A stretch of DNA of 64,000 bases from an uncultured Candidatus Saccharibacteria bacterium (GCA_948945085.1 CARBGY010000005.1:1-64000), one strand, 5' to 3'; counted from the stretch's first letter, positions 23,827 through 32,429 are shown. Numbers and translations: made by a program. The notes: generated by a model not told the origin, from the sequence alone.

Positions 23827-25442
23827 GTAGGGTTTTTGAGGAGCTTTTAAGGGTGCGGGATTTGGGGGAAGGGTTTTTGTGTCCAAAATATGAAGATTGT
23901 ATAACACCGTGGGCTTTGCCGGACATGAGAGAAGTGGTGGAGCGGTTAAAGTTAGCACGGGAGTGTGGGGAAAAGATAATTATTTATGGCGATTATGATG
24001 TTGATGGAGTGACGGCGAGTACGGTAATGTATGATTTGCTGGGGCTAATTGGGATCGCAAAGGAAAATGTAGAAATTATGCTGCCGAATAGGTTTTTGGA
24101 TGGCTATGGGATGAGTAAAAAAGTTGTTCAGAGAGCGGTGGAAACTGGGGTGAAGTTGGTGATTACGGTGGATTGTGGGAGTCGAAACCATGAGGTGATT
24201 GAAGAGCTAGGTGAAAAAAAGATTGATGTAATAGTTACGGATCATCATGAATGTGGAGAGACATTGCCGAGAGCGGTTGCGGTAGTAAATCCGAAACGGA
24301 GGGATGTCGTAGAAGATGATCGAATGAAGGAGTTACGGGAGCTTTGTGGGGCGGGGGTGGCTTTTAAAGTGGCGCAGGCATGTATGGAAGAGGGGATGTT
24401 ACCGGCGGGGCAGGAAAAGTGGCTGTTAGACTTGGTTTTAATTGGGACGATTTGCGATAGTATGGTGATACGAGGTGAGAATCGGAGGCTCTGTTACTAT
24501 GGGGTAAAAGTGCTAGAGAAAACGCGACGGGCGGGACTAAAGGAATTGATGCGGGTGGCGGGGGTGAAGAAACTGGGGAGCGGGGCGATTGGTTTTCAGA
24601 TTGGGCCGAGGTTAAATGCGGCGGGACGAATGGAGACAGCAGAGAAGGCTTTGGGGCTGCTGATGGCAAAAACAAGGATGACAGCGACGAGTTTGGCATT
24701 AGAGCTAGAAAGCCTAAACAGTCAACGCAAGGACCAGCAGAATATGGCAGTAAGAGAAATTGGTGAACGGGGAGTTGGGGGGGATAAGGTGATTGTGGTG
24801 GCGGGGGAGTGGCATGAAGGGGTTCTGGGGATTATTGCGGGGAGGTTGGTCGAGGAGTATCGGCGGCCGGCATTTGTGTTGGCGGAAGTAGATGGGGTAT
24901 ATAAGGGATCAGGGCGAAGTTTTGGGGATTTTAATTTAGCAGAAGCGCTGACGGTGTGCGATCCTTATATTGTTGGGGGCGGAGGACATGCGCAGGCTTG
25001 TGGAATAAAGATAGAAAAAACAAAACTGGAAGATTTCCGGCGGGCAGTAAATGAGTATTATCAAAGTCTAAAATTAGAGGGGCAAGAAAGATTTTTAGAT
25101 GTGAGGGAAGATATTGTGGTGGATGACTTTGCAGAGTTGTCGCTTGAACTTTTGGAGGAGTTGAGGCGGCTGGAACCGTTTGGTCCAGGAAATGAAGAAC
25201 CAGTGTTTTTACTCTCGAACGTAAGAGTGGCGGATGCATCGAAAATGGGGGAGGAAGGACGACATTTAAGGCTAGTGGTTTGGGATAAAAATGGGCGAAA
25301 CTTAAAATTAGTGAAATTTGGGGCTCCAGAGGAGTATTTAAATATTAAGGGTGGGGAAGTGGCGAACATTTGGGTACAGTTAGAGGAAAATGAGTTTAGA
25401 GGGCTAAGGAGCGTAGAAGGGAGAATTTTGAAGATTAGATAG
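23823..25442 (+). CDS. recJ: Single-stranded-DNA exonuclease RecJ
   Basis: 539 residues. RecJ degrades single-stranded DNA 5' to 3' in recombination and repair. DHH-family motifs are visible: YGDYDVDGVTAS (motif II region), VTVDCGSRN, VTDHHECGE (the DHH triad) and, C-terminally, GSGRSFGDFNL in the DHHA1 domain with VGGGGHAQACG, then an OB-fold. Length is slightly below the usual 560-580. The start is GTG at 23823, inside the stop of the regulator gene. It is followed by a terminator shared with the convergent rpsU. Confidence 0.95.
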   Translation: MSRVFEELLRVRDLGEGFLCPKYEDCITPWALPDMREVVERLKLARECGEKIIIYGDYDVDGVTASTVMYDLLGLIGIAKENVEIMLPNRFLDGYGMSKKVVQRAVETGVKLVITVDCGSRNHEVIEELGEKKIDVIVTDHHECGETLPRAVAVVNPKRRDVVEDDRMKELRELCGAGVAFKVAQACMEEGMLPAGQEKWLLDLVLIGTICDSMVIRGENRRLCYYGVKVLEKTRRAGLKELMRVAGVKKLGSGAIGFQIGPRLNAAGRMETAEKALGLLMAKTRMTATSLALELESLNSQRKDQQNMAVREIGERGVGGDKVIVVAGEWHEGVLGIIAGRLVEEYRRPAFVLAEVDGVYKGSGRSFGDFNLAEALTVCDPYIVGGGGHAQACGIKIEKTKLEDFRRAVNEYYQSLKLEGQERFLDVREDIVVDDFAELSLELLEELRRLEPFGPGNEEPVFLLSNVRVADASKMGEEGRHLRLVVWDKNGRNLKLVKFGAPEEYLNIKGGEVANIWVQLEENEFRGLRSVEGRILKIR

Positions 25443-25467
25443 GGAGTTTGTTTGTATCTGTGGCAAA

Positions 25468-25495
25468 AAAATAACTACCCTCGGGGTAGTTATTT
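25468..25495. terminator. Bidirectional terminator between recJ and rpsU
   Basis: AAATAACTACCC / GGGGTAGTTATTT hairpin with A-rich and T-rich flanks on both sides, between convergent genes. Confidence 0.85.
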
Positions 25496-25501
25496 GTGAA
25501 A

Positions 25502-25720
25502 TTATTTTAATCCTAAACGCATGCGTTCGGCTTTTTCAGCGCGACGGATTTCGCGGATGATAGCCTTACTACGACGTTCGCGCTTGGAGATTGGTTTCGC
25601 GAAGCGCATTTGCGCTTTTTTGAGGGGCATGATACCGCTCTGTAAAACCTTACGATTGAAGCGGCGGATCAAGTTCTCATTCGCTTCGTTCTGATCTTTT
25701 CTAGTAACTTTAATTGCCAT
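25502..25720 (-). CDS. rpsU: 30S ribosomal protein S21
   Basis: 72 residues, strongly basic. The N-terminal segment IKVTRKDQNEANENLIRRFNRKVLQSGIM and the C-terminal RRSKAIIREIRRAEKAERMR match bS21, which sits near the 16S 3' end and aids initiation. Its presence fits a functional anti-Shine-Dalgarno in this organism's 16S. On the minus strand, TATAAT (25735-25730) lies 9 bases before the ATG, so the leader is extremely short and lacks a Shine-Dalgarno. Confidence 0.94.
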   Translation of the reverse strand: MAIKVTRKDQNEANENLIRRFNRKVLQSGIMPLKKAQMRFAKPISKRERRSKAIIREIRRAEKAERMRLGLK

Positions 25721-25862
25721 ACTGAGGTAATTATATCAAATGAAGGTAAAAATGACAACCCCTAAAACGGAGATTCTTTGGGCTTGGGGTCTAAAGGTGG
25801 TAACTTAAGAGATTACAGTATTTTAGGGATAAAGATTTTAGATTCTATGGTAGAATAAAGAC

Positions 25863-26396
25863 ATGATTGTATTGATGGGATTAGCAGGATCGGGTAAAAG
25901 TACACAAGGACGGAAATTAGCAGAAGCGACTGGAAGGGTTTGGCTATCGGCTGGACAGATTTTGCGAGAAACTGGTGAATATGACGAGATTTTGAAGCAA
26001 GGGAAGTTGGTTGATGACATGCTGACCGTGAAGTTAATGGCGCAGGAGATGGCGAAGGTGGTGAGGAGTGGTAAAGATGCGATCTTAGACGGATTCCCAC
26101 GAGATATTGAACAAGCGGAGTGGATTGCAGGGAACATTGCGCAAGTGATTAAAATAGTTGTTCGGATAAATGTACCGAAGGAAGAACTGATGCGGAGGTT
26201 GATAATAAGAGGACGTGCTGATGATACGAAAGAGGTAATTGAGGAGAGATTTCGGATTACTGAACAAAATATTTATTCAGTTTGCGAGATATTGGCGACG
26301 AAGGGAATTAAGATTGTGGATATTGATGGTACGGGCACACCAGAGGAAGTTTTTGCAAGGTTAAGTAGTGTAATAACAGAGGTAGAAAATGAATAA
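25863..26396 (+). CDS. adk: Adenylate kinase
   Basis: 177 residues. It interconverts ATP + AMP and 2 ADP. GLAGSGKST (P-loop) near residue 6, ILDGFPRDIEQAEWI (AMP-binding/DGFPR motif) and RGRADD (LID arginines) are visible. The LID is the short, zinc-free form, consistent with the length. TAGAAT at 25851-25856 ends 6 bases before the ATG, so the mRNA is probably leaderless. The 3' end overlaps map by 8 bases; adk-map order is conserved in many bacteria, but the surrounding ribosomal-protein cluster is missing here. Confidence 0.95.
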   Translation: MIVLMGLAGSGKSTQGRKLAEATGRVWLSAGQILRETGEYDEILKQGKLVDDMLTVKLMAQEMAKVVRSGKDAILDGFPRDIEQAEWIAGNIAQVIKIVVRINVPKEELMRRLIIRGRADDTKEVIEERFRITEQNIYSVCEILATKGIKIVDIDGTGTPEEVFARLSSVITEVENE

Positions 26397-27174
26397 AAAA
26401 TTTGAACACAAGTATCAAGATAATGAAGAATTAGAGCGGAAGATTGTGGCGATGCGGGAGGGGGGTAAGATTTTGGGAGGGGTACTCAGAGATCTCAAGG
26501 AGTATGTGAAACCGGGGATGACAGGAAAGGAGATTGATGCTTGGGTGCGGAGGACAATTGAAGAACGAGGGGCAAAAGTGGCTTACGACGATCTTGAGGA
26601 ATCCTTTCCAGGGGCGATTTGTATTTCGGTAAATGACGAGCTAGTGCATGGTGTACCGACTGACGAGGTGCTAGGGGAAGGTGATAAAGTGAGTTTCGAC
26701 CTTGATGTGCGCTATGATGGGTACTATACGGATTCAGCATTTACAATGATTGTTGGAGGTAAGGGTTCGCCAGCGGTAAAAGAGATGATTAAAACGACTG
26801 AGCGCGCGATGTGGGCGGGGATTGACGTAGTGCGAGCGGGTGTGAAAACTGGGGATATTGGTTATGCGGTGGAAAAAGTACTATGTCAAGGGAAATTAGG
26901 GGTAATTGAAAATTATGTCGGGCATGGGATTGGCAAAGAAATGCATATGAAGCCAGATGTCCCTAATTATGGGTCAAGGGGGCATGGATATACATTGAAG
27001 GTTGGAGATACGATTTGTATTGAGCCGATGTCGTGTTTAGGTAAGCCGGGGAATTATGTAGATAAGGAAAGTGGTTGGACTGTAAAAATGAAGGATGGAA
27101 GTATTGGCTGTCATTGTGAACATACGGTTCTAGTTACAGAGGATGGATGTGAGGTTTTGACATTAGCGGAATAG
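26389..27174 (+). CDS. map: Type I methionine aminopeptidase
   Basis: 261 residues. It removes the initiator Met from nascent proteins after deformylation. The five metal ligands of the pita-bread fold are present: two Asp (SFDLDVRYDG and YYTDSAF), His in GHGIGKEMH, Glu in CIEPM and Glu in HCEHTVLVTEDG. HGVPTDEVL supplies the substrate-binding His. There is no N-terminal zinc-finger extension. It overlaps adk by 8 bases and is probably cotranscribed. Confidence 0.95.
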   Translation: MNKKFEHKYQDNEELERKIVAMREGGKILGGVLRDLKEYVKPGMTGKEIDAWVRRTIEERGAKVAYDDLEESFPGAICISVNDELVHGVPTDEVLGEGDKVSFDLDVRYDGYYTDSAFTMIVGGKGSPAVKEMIKTTERAMWAGIDVVRAGVKTGDIGYAVEKVLCQGKLGVIENYVGHGIGKEMHMKPDVPNYGSRGHGYTLKVGDTICIEPMSCLGKPGNYVDKESGWTVKMKDGSIGCHCEHTVLVTEDGCEVLTLAE

Positions 27175-27229
27175 CTTTTTGGGGGATTTTGACGGTTGCA
27201 AATATTCGATTTTACGCTATAATGAGCTT

Positions 27230-28459
27230 ATGGATGAAATTTCGCGCTATGCAGTAGGACTTGATATTGGCACGGCTAATGTGCGTGCAGTGGTGGCAAC
27301 TGTGTCTGGTAATGGGGGTTTGAGCGTGATTGGATACGGTGAGGCAGCGAATTCGGGAATGCGTCGGGGTCTAGTAGTGAATTTGTCGGGACCAACACAA
27401 GCGATTGATCAGGTTTTGAATGGGGCGGAACAGATGAGTGGGTGCAATGTAAAGTCAGTGACGGCTTCGGTGAACGGAGCTTCGATTATTTCGACGCGAA
27501 CAGAAGGAATGATTGCAGTTGGCGCGGTGGAACATGAGATTAATGATGGTGATTTGGCGCGAGTAGAGGAGGTGGCGCTGAGGGGTAGAATTCCGACGAA
27601 TCAGAAGACGCTGGAGGTGGTGCCGCTAGAGTTTATTTTGGATGGACAGGGAGAGATTAAAAATCCGTTAGGTATGACTGGGTCGCGATTAGAGATGCGG
27701 GCAAATGTAGTGTCGGTTTTGACACCAAATTATGATAATTTGAAGCGGGTTATCTCGTCTTTGAATCCCGAGGTGAATTTAGAGCAGATGACACCGAGTG
27801 TGATGGCGGCAGCACGAGCGGTTTTAACGGAGCGGCAACGTGAGAATGGGGTGGCGGTCGTAGATATTGGCGCTGCGACGACTGGTGTAGCGATTTATGA
27901 AGATAATGATTTGCAATATATTGGGGTGGTTCCAGTAGGCTCAAATAATATTACGAATGATTTAGCGGTCATGCTTGCGATCGATACAGAAATTGCTGAA
28001 GAAATTAAGCGGCGGTTTGTGACAGGGAATTTTGGAGCAGTAGAAAGTCCGGTAGTGATACGTTGGCGGGGAAAGGAGTTGCATTTCGATCGAAGAAGGA
28101 TTGACGGGGTTGTTCGAGAACGGCTTGAGGATATTTTGTCTATGGTGCGGAAGGAAATTAAGAAAGCGCACTACGATCAGAGACTTCCGGAAGGGGTGGT
28201 TTTGACTGGAGGTGGAGCAAAGATGCGAGATATCGATAAATTTGTGCGCGAGACGTTAGAAACATCGGTGAAGATTGGGGCTCCGACTGGTTTGGTTGGG
28301 GTTGGGGAGGCGGTGCAGAGGCCGGAGTTTGCGACAGCGGTGGGGTTGATGCTGTTGTCGGCGGAGCGTGGTGGTGGTAAAGCGAAGAGATCTGGTAAGA
28401 CAAAGAAAAGGGATAGCGAGGGGTTCTTTGGAAGGTTGTTTGGAAAAATTAAGTTTTAG
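27230..28459 (+). CDS. ftsA: Cell-division protein FtsA
   Basis: 409 residues. FtsA is an actin-like ATPase that tethers FtsZ to the membrane. YAVGLDIGTANVRAVV (phosphate 1), VVDIGAATTGVAIYEDN (phosphate 2) and VLTGGGAKMRDID (adenosine motif) are present. The SHS2 1C domain lies at about 85-165. A Lys/Arg-rich C-terminus ending in FFGRLFGKIKF forms the amphipathic membrane-targeting helix. The ATG at 27230 is chosen because TATAAT (27218-27223) ends 6 bases upstream; a longer open frame to 27179 would span the promoter. It is followed by ftsZ after 77 bases. Confidence 0.95.
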   Translation: MDEISRYAVGLDIGTANVRAVVATVSGNGGLSVIGYGEAANSGMRRGLVVNLSGPTQAIDQVLNGAEQMSGCNVKSVTASVNGASIISTRTEGMIAVGAVEHEINDGDLARVEEVALRGRIPTNQKTLEVVPLEFILDGQGEIKNPLGMTGSRLEMRANVVSVLTPNYDNLKRVISSLNPEVNLEQMTPSVMAAARAVLTERQRENGVAVVDIGAATTGVAIYEDNDLQYIGVVPVGSNNITNDLAVMLAIDTEIAEEIKRRFVTGNFGAVESPVVIRWRGKELHFDRRRIDGVVRERLEDILSMVRKEIKKAHYDQRLPEGVVLTGGGAKMRDIDKFVRETLETSVKIGAPTGLVGVGEAVQRPEFATAVGLMLLSAERGGGKAKRSGKTKKRDSEGFFGRLFGKIKF

Positions 28460-28470
28460 GGAAGAATTTC

Positions 28471-28498
28471 TTGCGATGTGCGCAAGGTATGCTATAAT
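28471..28498 (+). promoter_or_regulatory. Promoter of ftsZ
   Basis: TTGCGA at 28471-28476 and TATAAT at 28493-28498, spacer 16, giving ftsZ its own transcript with a ~30-nt leader. Confidence 0.65.
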
Positions 28499-28536
28499 GG
28501 AGATAGATAAGAGAGGATAAGAGAGGTACTTAAACT

Positions 28537-29811
28537 ATGCCTGAGATTAAGCCAACAGAGGTAGAGAGTTCAGCAAGTATTAAAGTTGTCGGTGTAGGCG
28601 GCGCAGGTGGTTCGGCGATTGATCGGATGAAAGAAGTCGGTTTGTCGGGCGTAGAATTTGTGGCTGTTAATACCGATGCACAAGCTTTGCATCATTCGAG
28701 TGCTGAAACAAAAGTACATATTGGTAAAGGACTTGGAGCTGGCGGCGATCCAGAAAAAGGGCGAGATGCGGCGGAGAGTGCGCGTGAAGCGATCGGTAAG
28801 TCTTTAGAGGGGGCGGACATGGTCTTTATTACGCTTGGGGCTGGTGGTGGTACTGGTTCTGGGGCTGGTCCGATTGTGGCTGAAGAGGCGAAAAATCGAG
28901 ATATTTTGACGGTTGGTGTTGCGACGAAGCCGTTTACTTTTGAGGGGGCAAAACGGCGCGAGAATGCCGATATTGCGATTGATAATTTGTCGCGTAATGT
29001 TGATGCATTGATTACGATTCCAAACGATCGGCTTCTACAGACGATTGATCCGAGAACACCACTTTTAGAGACATTTAAGATTGCGGATGATGTGCTTCGG
29101 CAAGGTGTGCAAGGGATTTCTGAGTTAATTACGGAACATTCTTTGATTAACTTGGACTTTGCGGATGTGAAGGCAGTGATGAAAAATGCTGGTTCGGCTT
29201 TGATGGGTATTGGTCGGGCGAGCGGAGATAATCGGGCAGTACTGGCGGCGCAGCAAGCGATTGAATCTCCATTGATTGAGGTAAAGATTGATGGAGCTCG
29301 CGGTGTGTTGTTTAGCGTAGCTGGTGGTTATGATATGGCAATGAGCGAGATTCAAGATGCGGCAGAGATTATTACGGGTGCTGTGGCTCCAGATGCGAAT
29401 ATTATTTTTGGAGCGAGTATTCGGCCAGAGCTGGAGGATGAGATTGTAGTAACCGTAGTTGCGACAGGATTTGATTCCGAATACTACAGAAAGTTAGACG
29501 CAGAGCGAGCCGTTGAGGAACAGAGACAGAGTTATGCTTCGCAGACTGTGGCAGATGTGATGCCGGAAAGTAGTTATGGAAGTTACGGGGGGTACGGTGG
29601 AATGCAGAATGAGACGGTAAGGCAGGACACTAGCGTAGTAGATACTCAACGTGGCATGAATATGGGGAATAGCGCTGGAGTGAGTGGTATGGCGGATTTC
29701 ACGGCTGAACAGCGCAATGATATGTGGAATTCGATTAGAACGGAAACTGACGATGATCTTGATGTACCTCCTAGCTTGAGAGAAAGACTACGTAATAAGG
29801 GTAGGGAATAA
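28537..29811 (+). CDS. ftsZ: Cell-division GTPase FtsZ
   Basis: 424 residues. FtsZ forms the division ring. VVGVGGAGGSAIDRM and the tubulin signature GAGGGTGSGAGP near residues 107-118 bind GTP; TNDRLL-type and NLDFADVKAVM (T7 loop) segments follow. The C-terminal domain leads into a Gly/Tyr/Met-rich linker (SYGSYGGYGG) and the conserved C-terminal peptide DDLDVPPSLRERLR, which binds FtsA. The family features are complete. nrdR follows after 2 bases. Confidence 0.97.
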   Translation: MPEIKPTEVESSASIKVVGVGGAGGSAIDRMKEVGLSGVEFVAVNTDAQALHHSSAETKVHIGKGLGAGGDPEKGRDAAESAREAIGKSLEGADMVFITLGAGGGTGSGAGPIVAEEAKNRDILTVGVATKPFTFEGAKRRENADIAIDNLSRNVDALITIPNDRLLQTIDPRTPLLETFKIADDVLRQGVQGISELITEHSLINLDFADVKAVMKNAGSALMGIGRASGDNRAVLAAQQAIESPLIEVKIDGARGVLFSVAGGYDMAMSEIQDAAEIITGAVAPDANIIFGASIRPELEDEIVVTVVATGFDSEYYRKLDAERAVEEQRQSYASQTVADVMPESSYGSYGGYGGMQNETVRQDTSVVDTQRGMNMGNSAGVSGMADFTAEQRNDMWNSIRTETDDDLDVPPSLRERLRNKGRE

Positions 29812-29813
29812 GA

Positions 29814-30260
29814 ATGTGTTTGACTCCGAGAATTGGTGATAGTAAGGTTCTCGAGAGTCGCGAAACGGATGACGGTACGACAATCAGACGTCGAAGGGTG
29901 AGTGCGGATGGTCATAGATTCACGACTTATGAAAGAATAGAATTACCACAGCTATATGTAAGGAAGCGGAGTGGTAACCGAGAGGTTTTTGACCGAGATA
30001 AGCTTGCTACTGCAGTTAAAAGAAGTGTGGGGAAGTTTTTGGGGTCGGAATTGGAAGTTGAAGAGGTGGTGGGGGATGTAGAAAAATTATTAAGACGAGC
30101 GGGAGATGATGAGGTTACTTCGATGCAGGTGGGTAATGCGGCGCTAGACGTGCTTGCGGAGCGGAATGAGGTGGCTTATGTGAGGTTTGCGAGCGTTTTT
30201 TTGGATTTTACGACGCTGGATGATTTTGAGAGAATTTTGAGAGAAAGGAGAACAAGATGA
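29814..30260 (+). CDS. nrdR: NrdR-like regulator with degenerate zinc ribbon
   Basis: 148 residues. NrdR senses ATP/dATP and represses ribonucleotide reductase genes. The ATP-cone (YVRKRSGNREVFDRDKL to the EVAYVRFASVFLDF end) and the linker RRRR...RFTTYERIE are intact. Unlike usual NrdR, whose N-terminus has a CPYC...C..C zinc ribbon, this one reads MCLTPRIGDSK and RRRRVSADGHRF: only one of four cysteines remains. It directly follows ftsZ and overlaps the thioredoxin-like gene by 4 bases (ATGA). Either DNA binding no longer needs zinc or the protein has another role. Confidence 0.85.
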   Translation: MCLTPRIGDSKVLESRETDDGTTIRRRRVSADGHRFTTYERIELPQLYVRKRSGNREVFDRDKLATAVKRSVGKFLGSELEVEEVVGDVEKLLRRAGDDEVTSMQVGNAALDVLAERNEVAYVRFASVFLDFTTLDDFERILRERRTR

Positions 30261-30514
30261 GGGTGGTTTGTGTATGGAGAAGAGAGAGTGACTATGGGCG
30301 GATGGTAGAAGAATGGATTGAGGGGTTTGAGAGGCTGACGGGGAGAGAAATTGAAACGATTAATCCAGATACGAGGGACGGAATTGATTTTTGTCGGGCT
30401 TACGATGTCGTAGAGTACCCGACGATTTTGGCGCTAAGGGATGATGGAGCGGTGGTAGCGGCATGGAAGGGTAAGATGTTGCCGCTCTTTGACGAGGTAA
30501 GTTATTGGGGGTGA
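30257..30514 (+). CDS. Thioredoxin-fold protein without CXXC
   Basis: 85 residues. The pattern VVCVWRRESDYGRMVEEWIEGFERLTG, then INPDTRDGIDFCRAYDVVEYPTILALRDDG (with the cis-Pro of thioredoxins) and a C-terminal helix, fits a thioredoxin fold. The catalytic CXXC is replaced by RRES, and the lone cysteines at other positions cannot form it. A redox role is therefore unlikely; a binding or structural role is possible. The start overlaps the nrdR stop (ATGA). Variable cassettes A3-A5 begin 82 bases after its stop, in the same orientation. Confidence 0.72.
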   Translation: MRVVCVWRRESDYGRMVEEWIEGFERLTGREIETINPDTRDGIDFCRAYDVVEYPTILALRDDGAVVAAWKGKMLPLFDEVSYWG

Positions 30515-30596
30515 AGTGGGGCGGGGAGGGATTTGGTTGTTAGCAATGTGCCGTGAGCGTGCTGGAGTAAGTGGTTTATTTCTGGCTTGAGCTTTG

Positions 30597-30775
30597 TACG
30601 CGGCGGGCACGTCGGTCTAAATACTGGCTCATTGGGGTACGCGGGCCTCCATAGCCTCTACTGGTCTTCTACTACTTATTCTAATGCTACGTACGCGTAC
30701 CTCCTCCATTTCAATAGTACTAGCGTCCTCCCGTCGCTCTATAGCGATCGGCTGCTCGGTTTCTCGGTGCATCAA
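30597..30775 (+). repeat. DGR-type variable cassette A3
   Basis: The module starts RGGHVGLNTGSL and ends RLLGFSVH. It lacks a stop at its end and reads in frame through a 15-residue linker (begins QITILTNN) into cassette A4, giving a possible 137-codon double module beginning at a TTG (30587). It has the same constant backbone and NNC/NNT variable codons as the sister copies, with a few extra substitutions in the central YWSxTTY block. Confidence 0.85.
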
Positions 30776-30821
30776 ATCACAATCCTCACAAACAACACCG
30801 CAGCCAGTCCCTTATATTATG

Positions 30822-31000
30822 TACGCGGCGGGTACGTCCATCTAAATACTGGTTCATTGAGGTACGCGGGCGTCGGCAGCTCCTACTGGTCAGCTACTAC
30901 TTATCCTAGTGCTACGGGCGCGTACTACCTCGATTTCGATAGTACTAGCGTCGTCCCGTCGAACTACAACCATCGATTCTACGGTTTCTCGGTGCGCTAA
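30822..31000 (+). repeat. DGR-type variable cassette A4
   Basis: 179 bases including the stop; the module starts RGGYVHLNTGSL and ends RFYGFSVR. It is followed without a gap by A5, repeating the same 181-base period and junction (GCGCTAAT then GTACGCGGCGGG) seen between A1 and A2 18 kb away. Confidence 0.86.
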
Positions 31001-31002
31001 TG

Positions 31003-31191
31003 TACGCGGCGGGGGCGTCACTCTAAATACTGGTTCATTGTGGGGCGCGGGCTTCATTAGCTACTACTGGTCAGCTACTACTTATCCTAATGCTACGGAC
31101 GTGTACAACCTCCTTTTCGGTAGTACTAACGTCTACCCGTCGACCTACAACGCTCGATTCGACGGTTTCTCGGTGGGTTTTGTTGTCTGAT
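31003..31191 (+). repeat. DGR-type variable cassette A5
   Basis: The module starts RGGGVTLNTGSL and ends RFDGFSVGFVV, reading four codons past the common end before a TGA. Variable codons are again NNC or NNT. It is the last copy of the triple array and is followed by a terminator. Confidence 0.85.
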
Positions 31192-31200
31192 AAAAAACAG

Positions 31201-31226
31201 AAAGGCTCCGATAAGTAGGAGCCTTT
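31201..31226. terminator. Bidirectional terminator after cassette array
   Basis: AAAGGCTCC / GGAGCCTTTT hairpin between the cassette array and the convergent hypothetical gene. Confidence 0.85.
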
Positions 31227-31249
31227 TGAAGGGGGAGTACACGAGTACG

Positions 31250-31897
31250 TTATCGGTATAATGGCGGAATTGGTATGTCGATGAAGTTGGGAAAAACTTG
31301 GGGCGGAGCGCTGGGGATGATGAATTTGTTGATGGCGCCATGAGGTTTCTGGTCGGACGGAAGGTCTTCGATCAGTATGAATTGGAATTTGGTGTTAACA
31401 TTGGGTATGTAGAGATCTTGTACTAGTTGTTGTTCGGTAATGGTGTCACGGAGGTGATCCGGCAACTTAAGCTTAATGGTTGAGGTGATAATGTTAGCGG
31501 TTAAGGCGGTAATAGCGGAGCGGCCAGGGCGAAGACGTTCGGCTTCGATAATTTTAGCTTCGATCAGAATCTTGGTGTTCTGACTAATAGAGAAGAGCTT
31601 CTCCCCATAGTTATAGCTGAGGGTGGGACTTAGAGTGAGTTTGATGGTTCGACCGACGATGGGCTTTTTCTGGAAATCGGCAACCTGAAGAAAAAATGTG
31701 TGACGGGGAATGTTGGCACGAATAGCGCGAACCCAGTGCTGATAATGGTGACTTTGCTTACGATTTTGCCAGCGAGAACGGTGAGGGGTCTTATGGATGG
31801 GGCGAAGTAGATACTGAGGAAGTGGTGTGGTGGTTTGTGACTGTGGTGAAACTGGGGTCCAAGTGGTTTGACTACGTGAGGACATGGTTTTATTCAT
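31250..31897 (-). CDS. Hypothetical protein
   Basis: 215 residues. The N-terminal ~60 residues are Ser/Thr/Gln/His/Arg-rich and probably disordered; the rest looks like a beta-rich domain with segments such as TIKLTLSPTLSYNYGEKLFSI and KFQFILIEDLPSD. I recognise no family. AAAGGAGA lies 5-10 bases before the ATG on the minus strand, supporting the start and that the gene is real. It converges on the cassette array across a shared terminator. Confidence 0.75.
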   Translation of the reverse strand: MNKTMSSRSQTTWTPVSPQSQTTTPLPQYLLRPIHKTPHRSRWQNRKQSHHYQHWVRAIRANIPRHTFFLQVADFQKKPIVGRTIKLTLSPTLSYNYGEKLFSISQNTKILIEAKIIEAERLRPGRSAITALTANIITSTIKLKLPDHLRDTITEQQLVQDLYIPNVNTKFQFILIEDLPSDQKPHGAINKFIIPSAPPQVFPNFIDIPIPPLYR

Positions 31898-32124
31898 AGT
31901 GTTCTCCTTTCGAGTTAAAGTGCTAGCTTGTTTAGTTTAGGCTTGACAAGTTATGTGGTGTAGCCTGCTAATGGATAGGTTAATTCTGGTTAGAGGGTAC
32001 AGCCAATATAGGCACTAGGTGCCATGATTCTATTGTAGCACAGATGTTTTAAAATGTCAAGAGCAGGGCGAGATGAGGCTGATTGGAATAAAAATTACTC
32101 TAATTTGAATAATTGTGATATAAT

Positions 32125-32414
32125 TAAACAAAGCGTTGGAGCGGAGATCGACCGCGAGCTGGCGAAAGAAAGAGTCGGATCTAGGCTTGAGTAGAATCGT
32201 TCGTGAATCTGCGTGAAAGATGAAGTGAGAGCTCTTTTAGTATGACTGAAAATTCTGGATTGTTTGGCTTGTTTTGGAGTTAAACGAAAGGGTAAAATGT
32301 GGGGCAGTTATAGTGTGGGAGAGAAGTTAGATGGTACCGCCCGCTGGGTTCTAACGGTTTTGTGTGATGGTGATGACTTGAGCGCAAGGTCGTGGAAGCG
32401 GCGGGATTTTTATT
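32125..32414 (+). promoter_or_regulatory. T-box leader of ileS
   Basis: The ~300-nt leader between a TATAAT (32119-32124) and ileS contains the conserved T-box sequence TGGTACCGC at 32332-32340, followed by a partner segment, and a long 5' structured region with an ATC triplet at 32196-32198 in a plausible specifier loop. T-box RNAs bind uncharged tRNA (here tRNA-Ile) and switch on the aminoacyl-tRNA synthetase gene. No strong U-tailed terminator is evident after the T-box, so control may be translational. The specifier assignment is tentative because other ATC triplets occur. The remaining 31919-32118 holds no gene. Confidence 0.75.
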
Positions 32415-32429
32415 AAACAAAGGAGAATC

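Noticed and set aside
12586..31191. CRISPR array
   Set aside because: The repeats are ~180-bp translated cassettes with codon-specific variation, not short repeats with unrelated spacers, and no cas genes are present.
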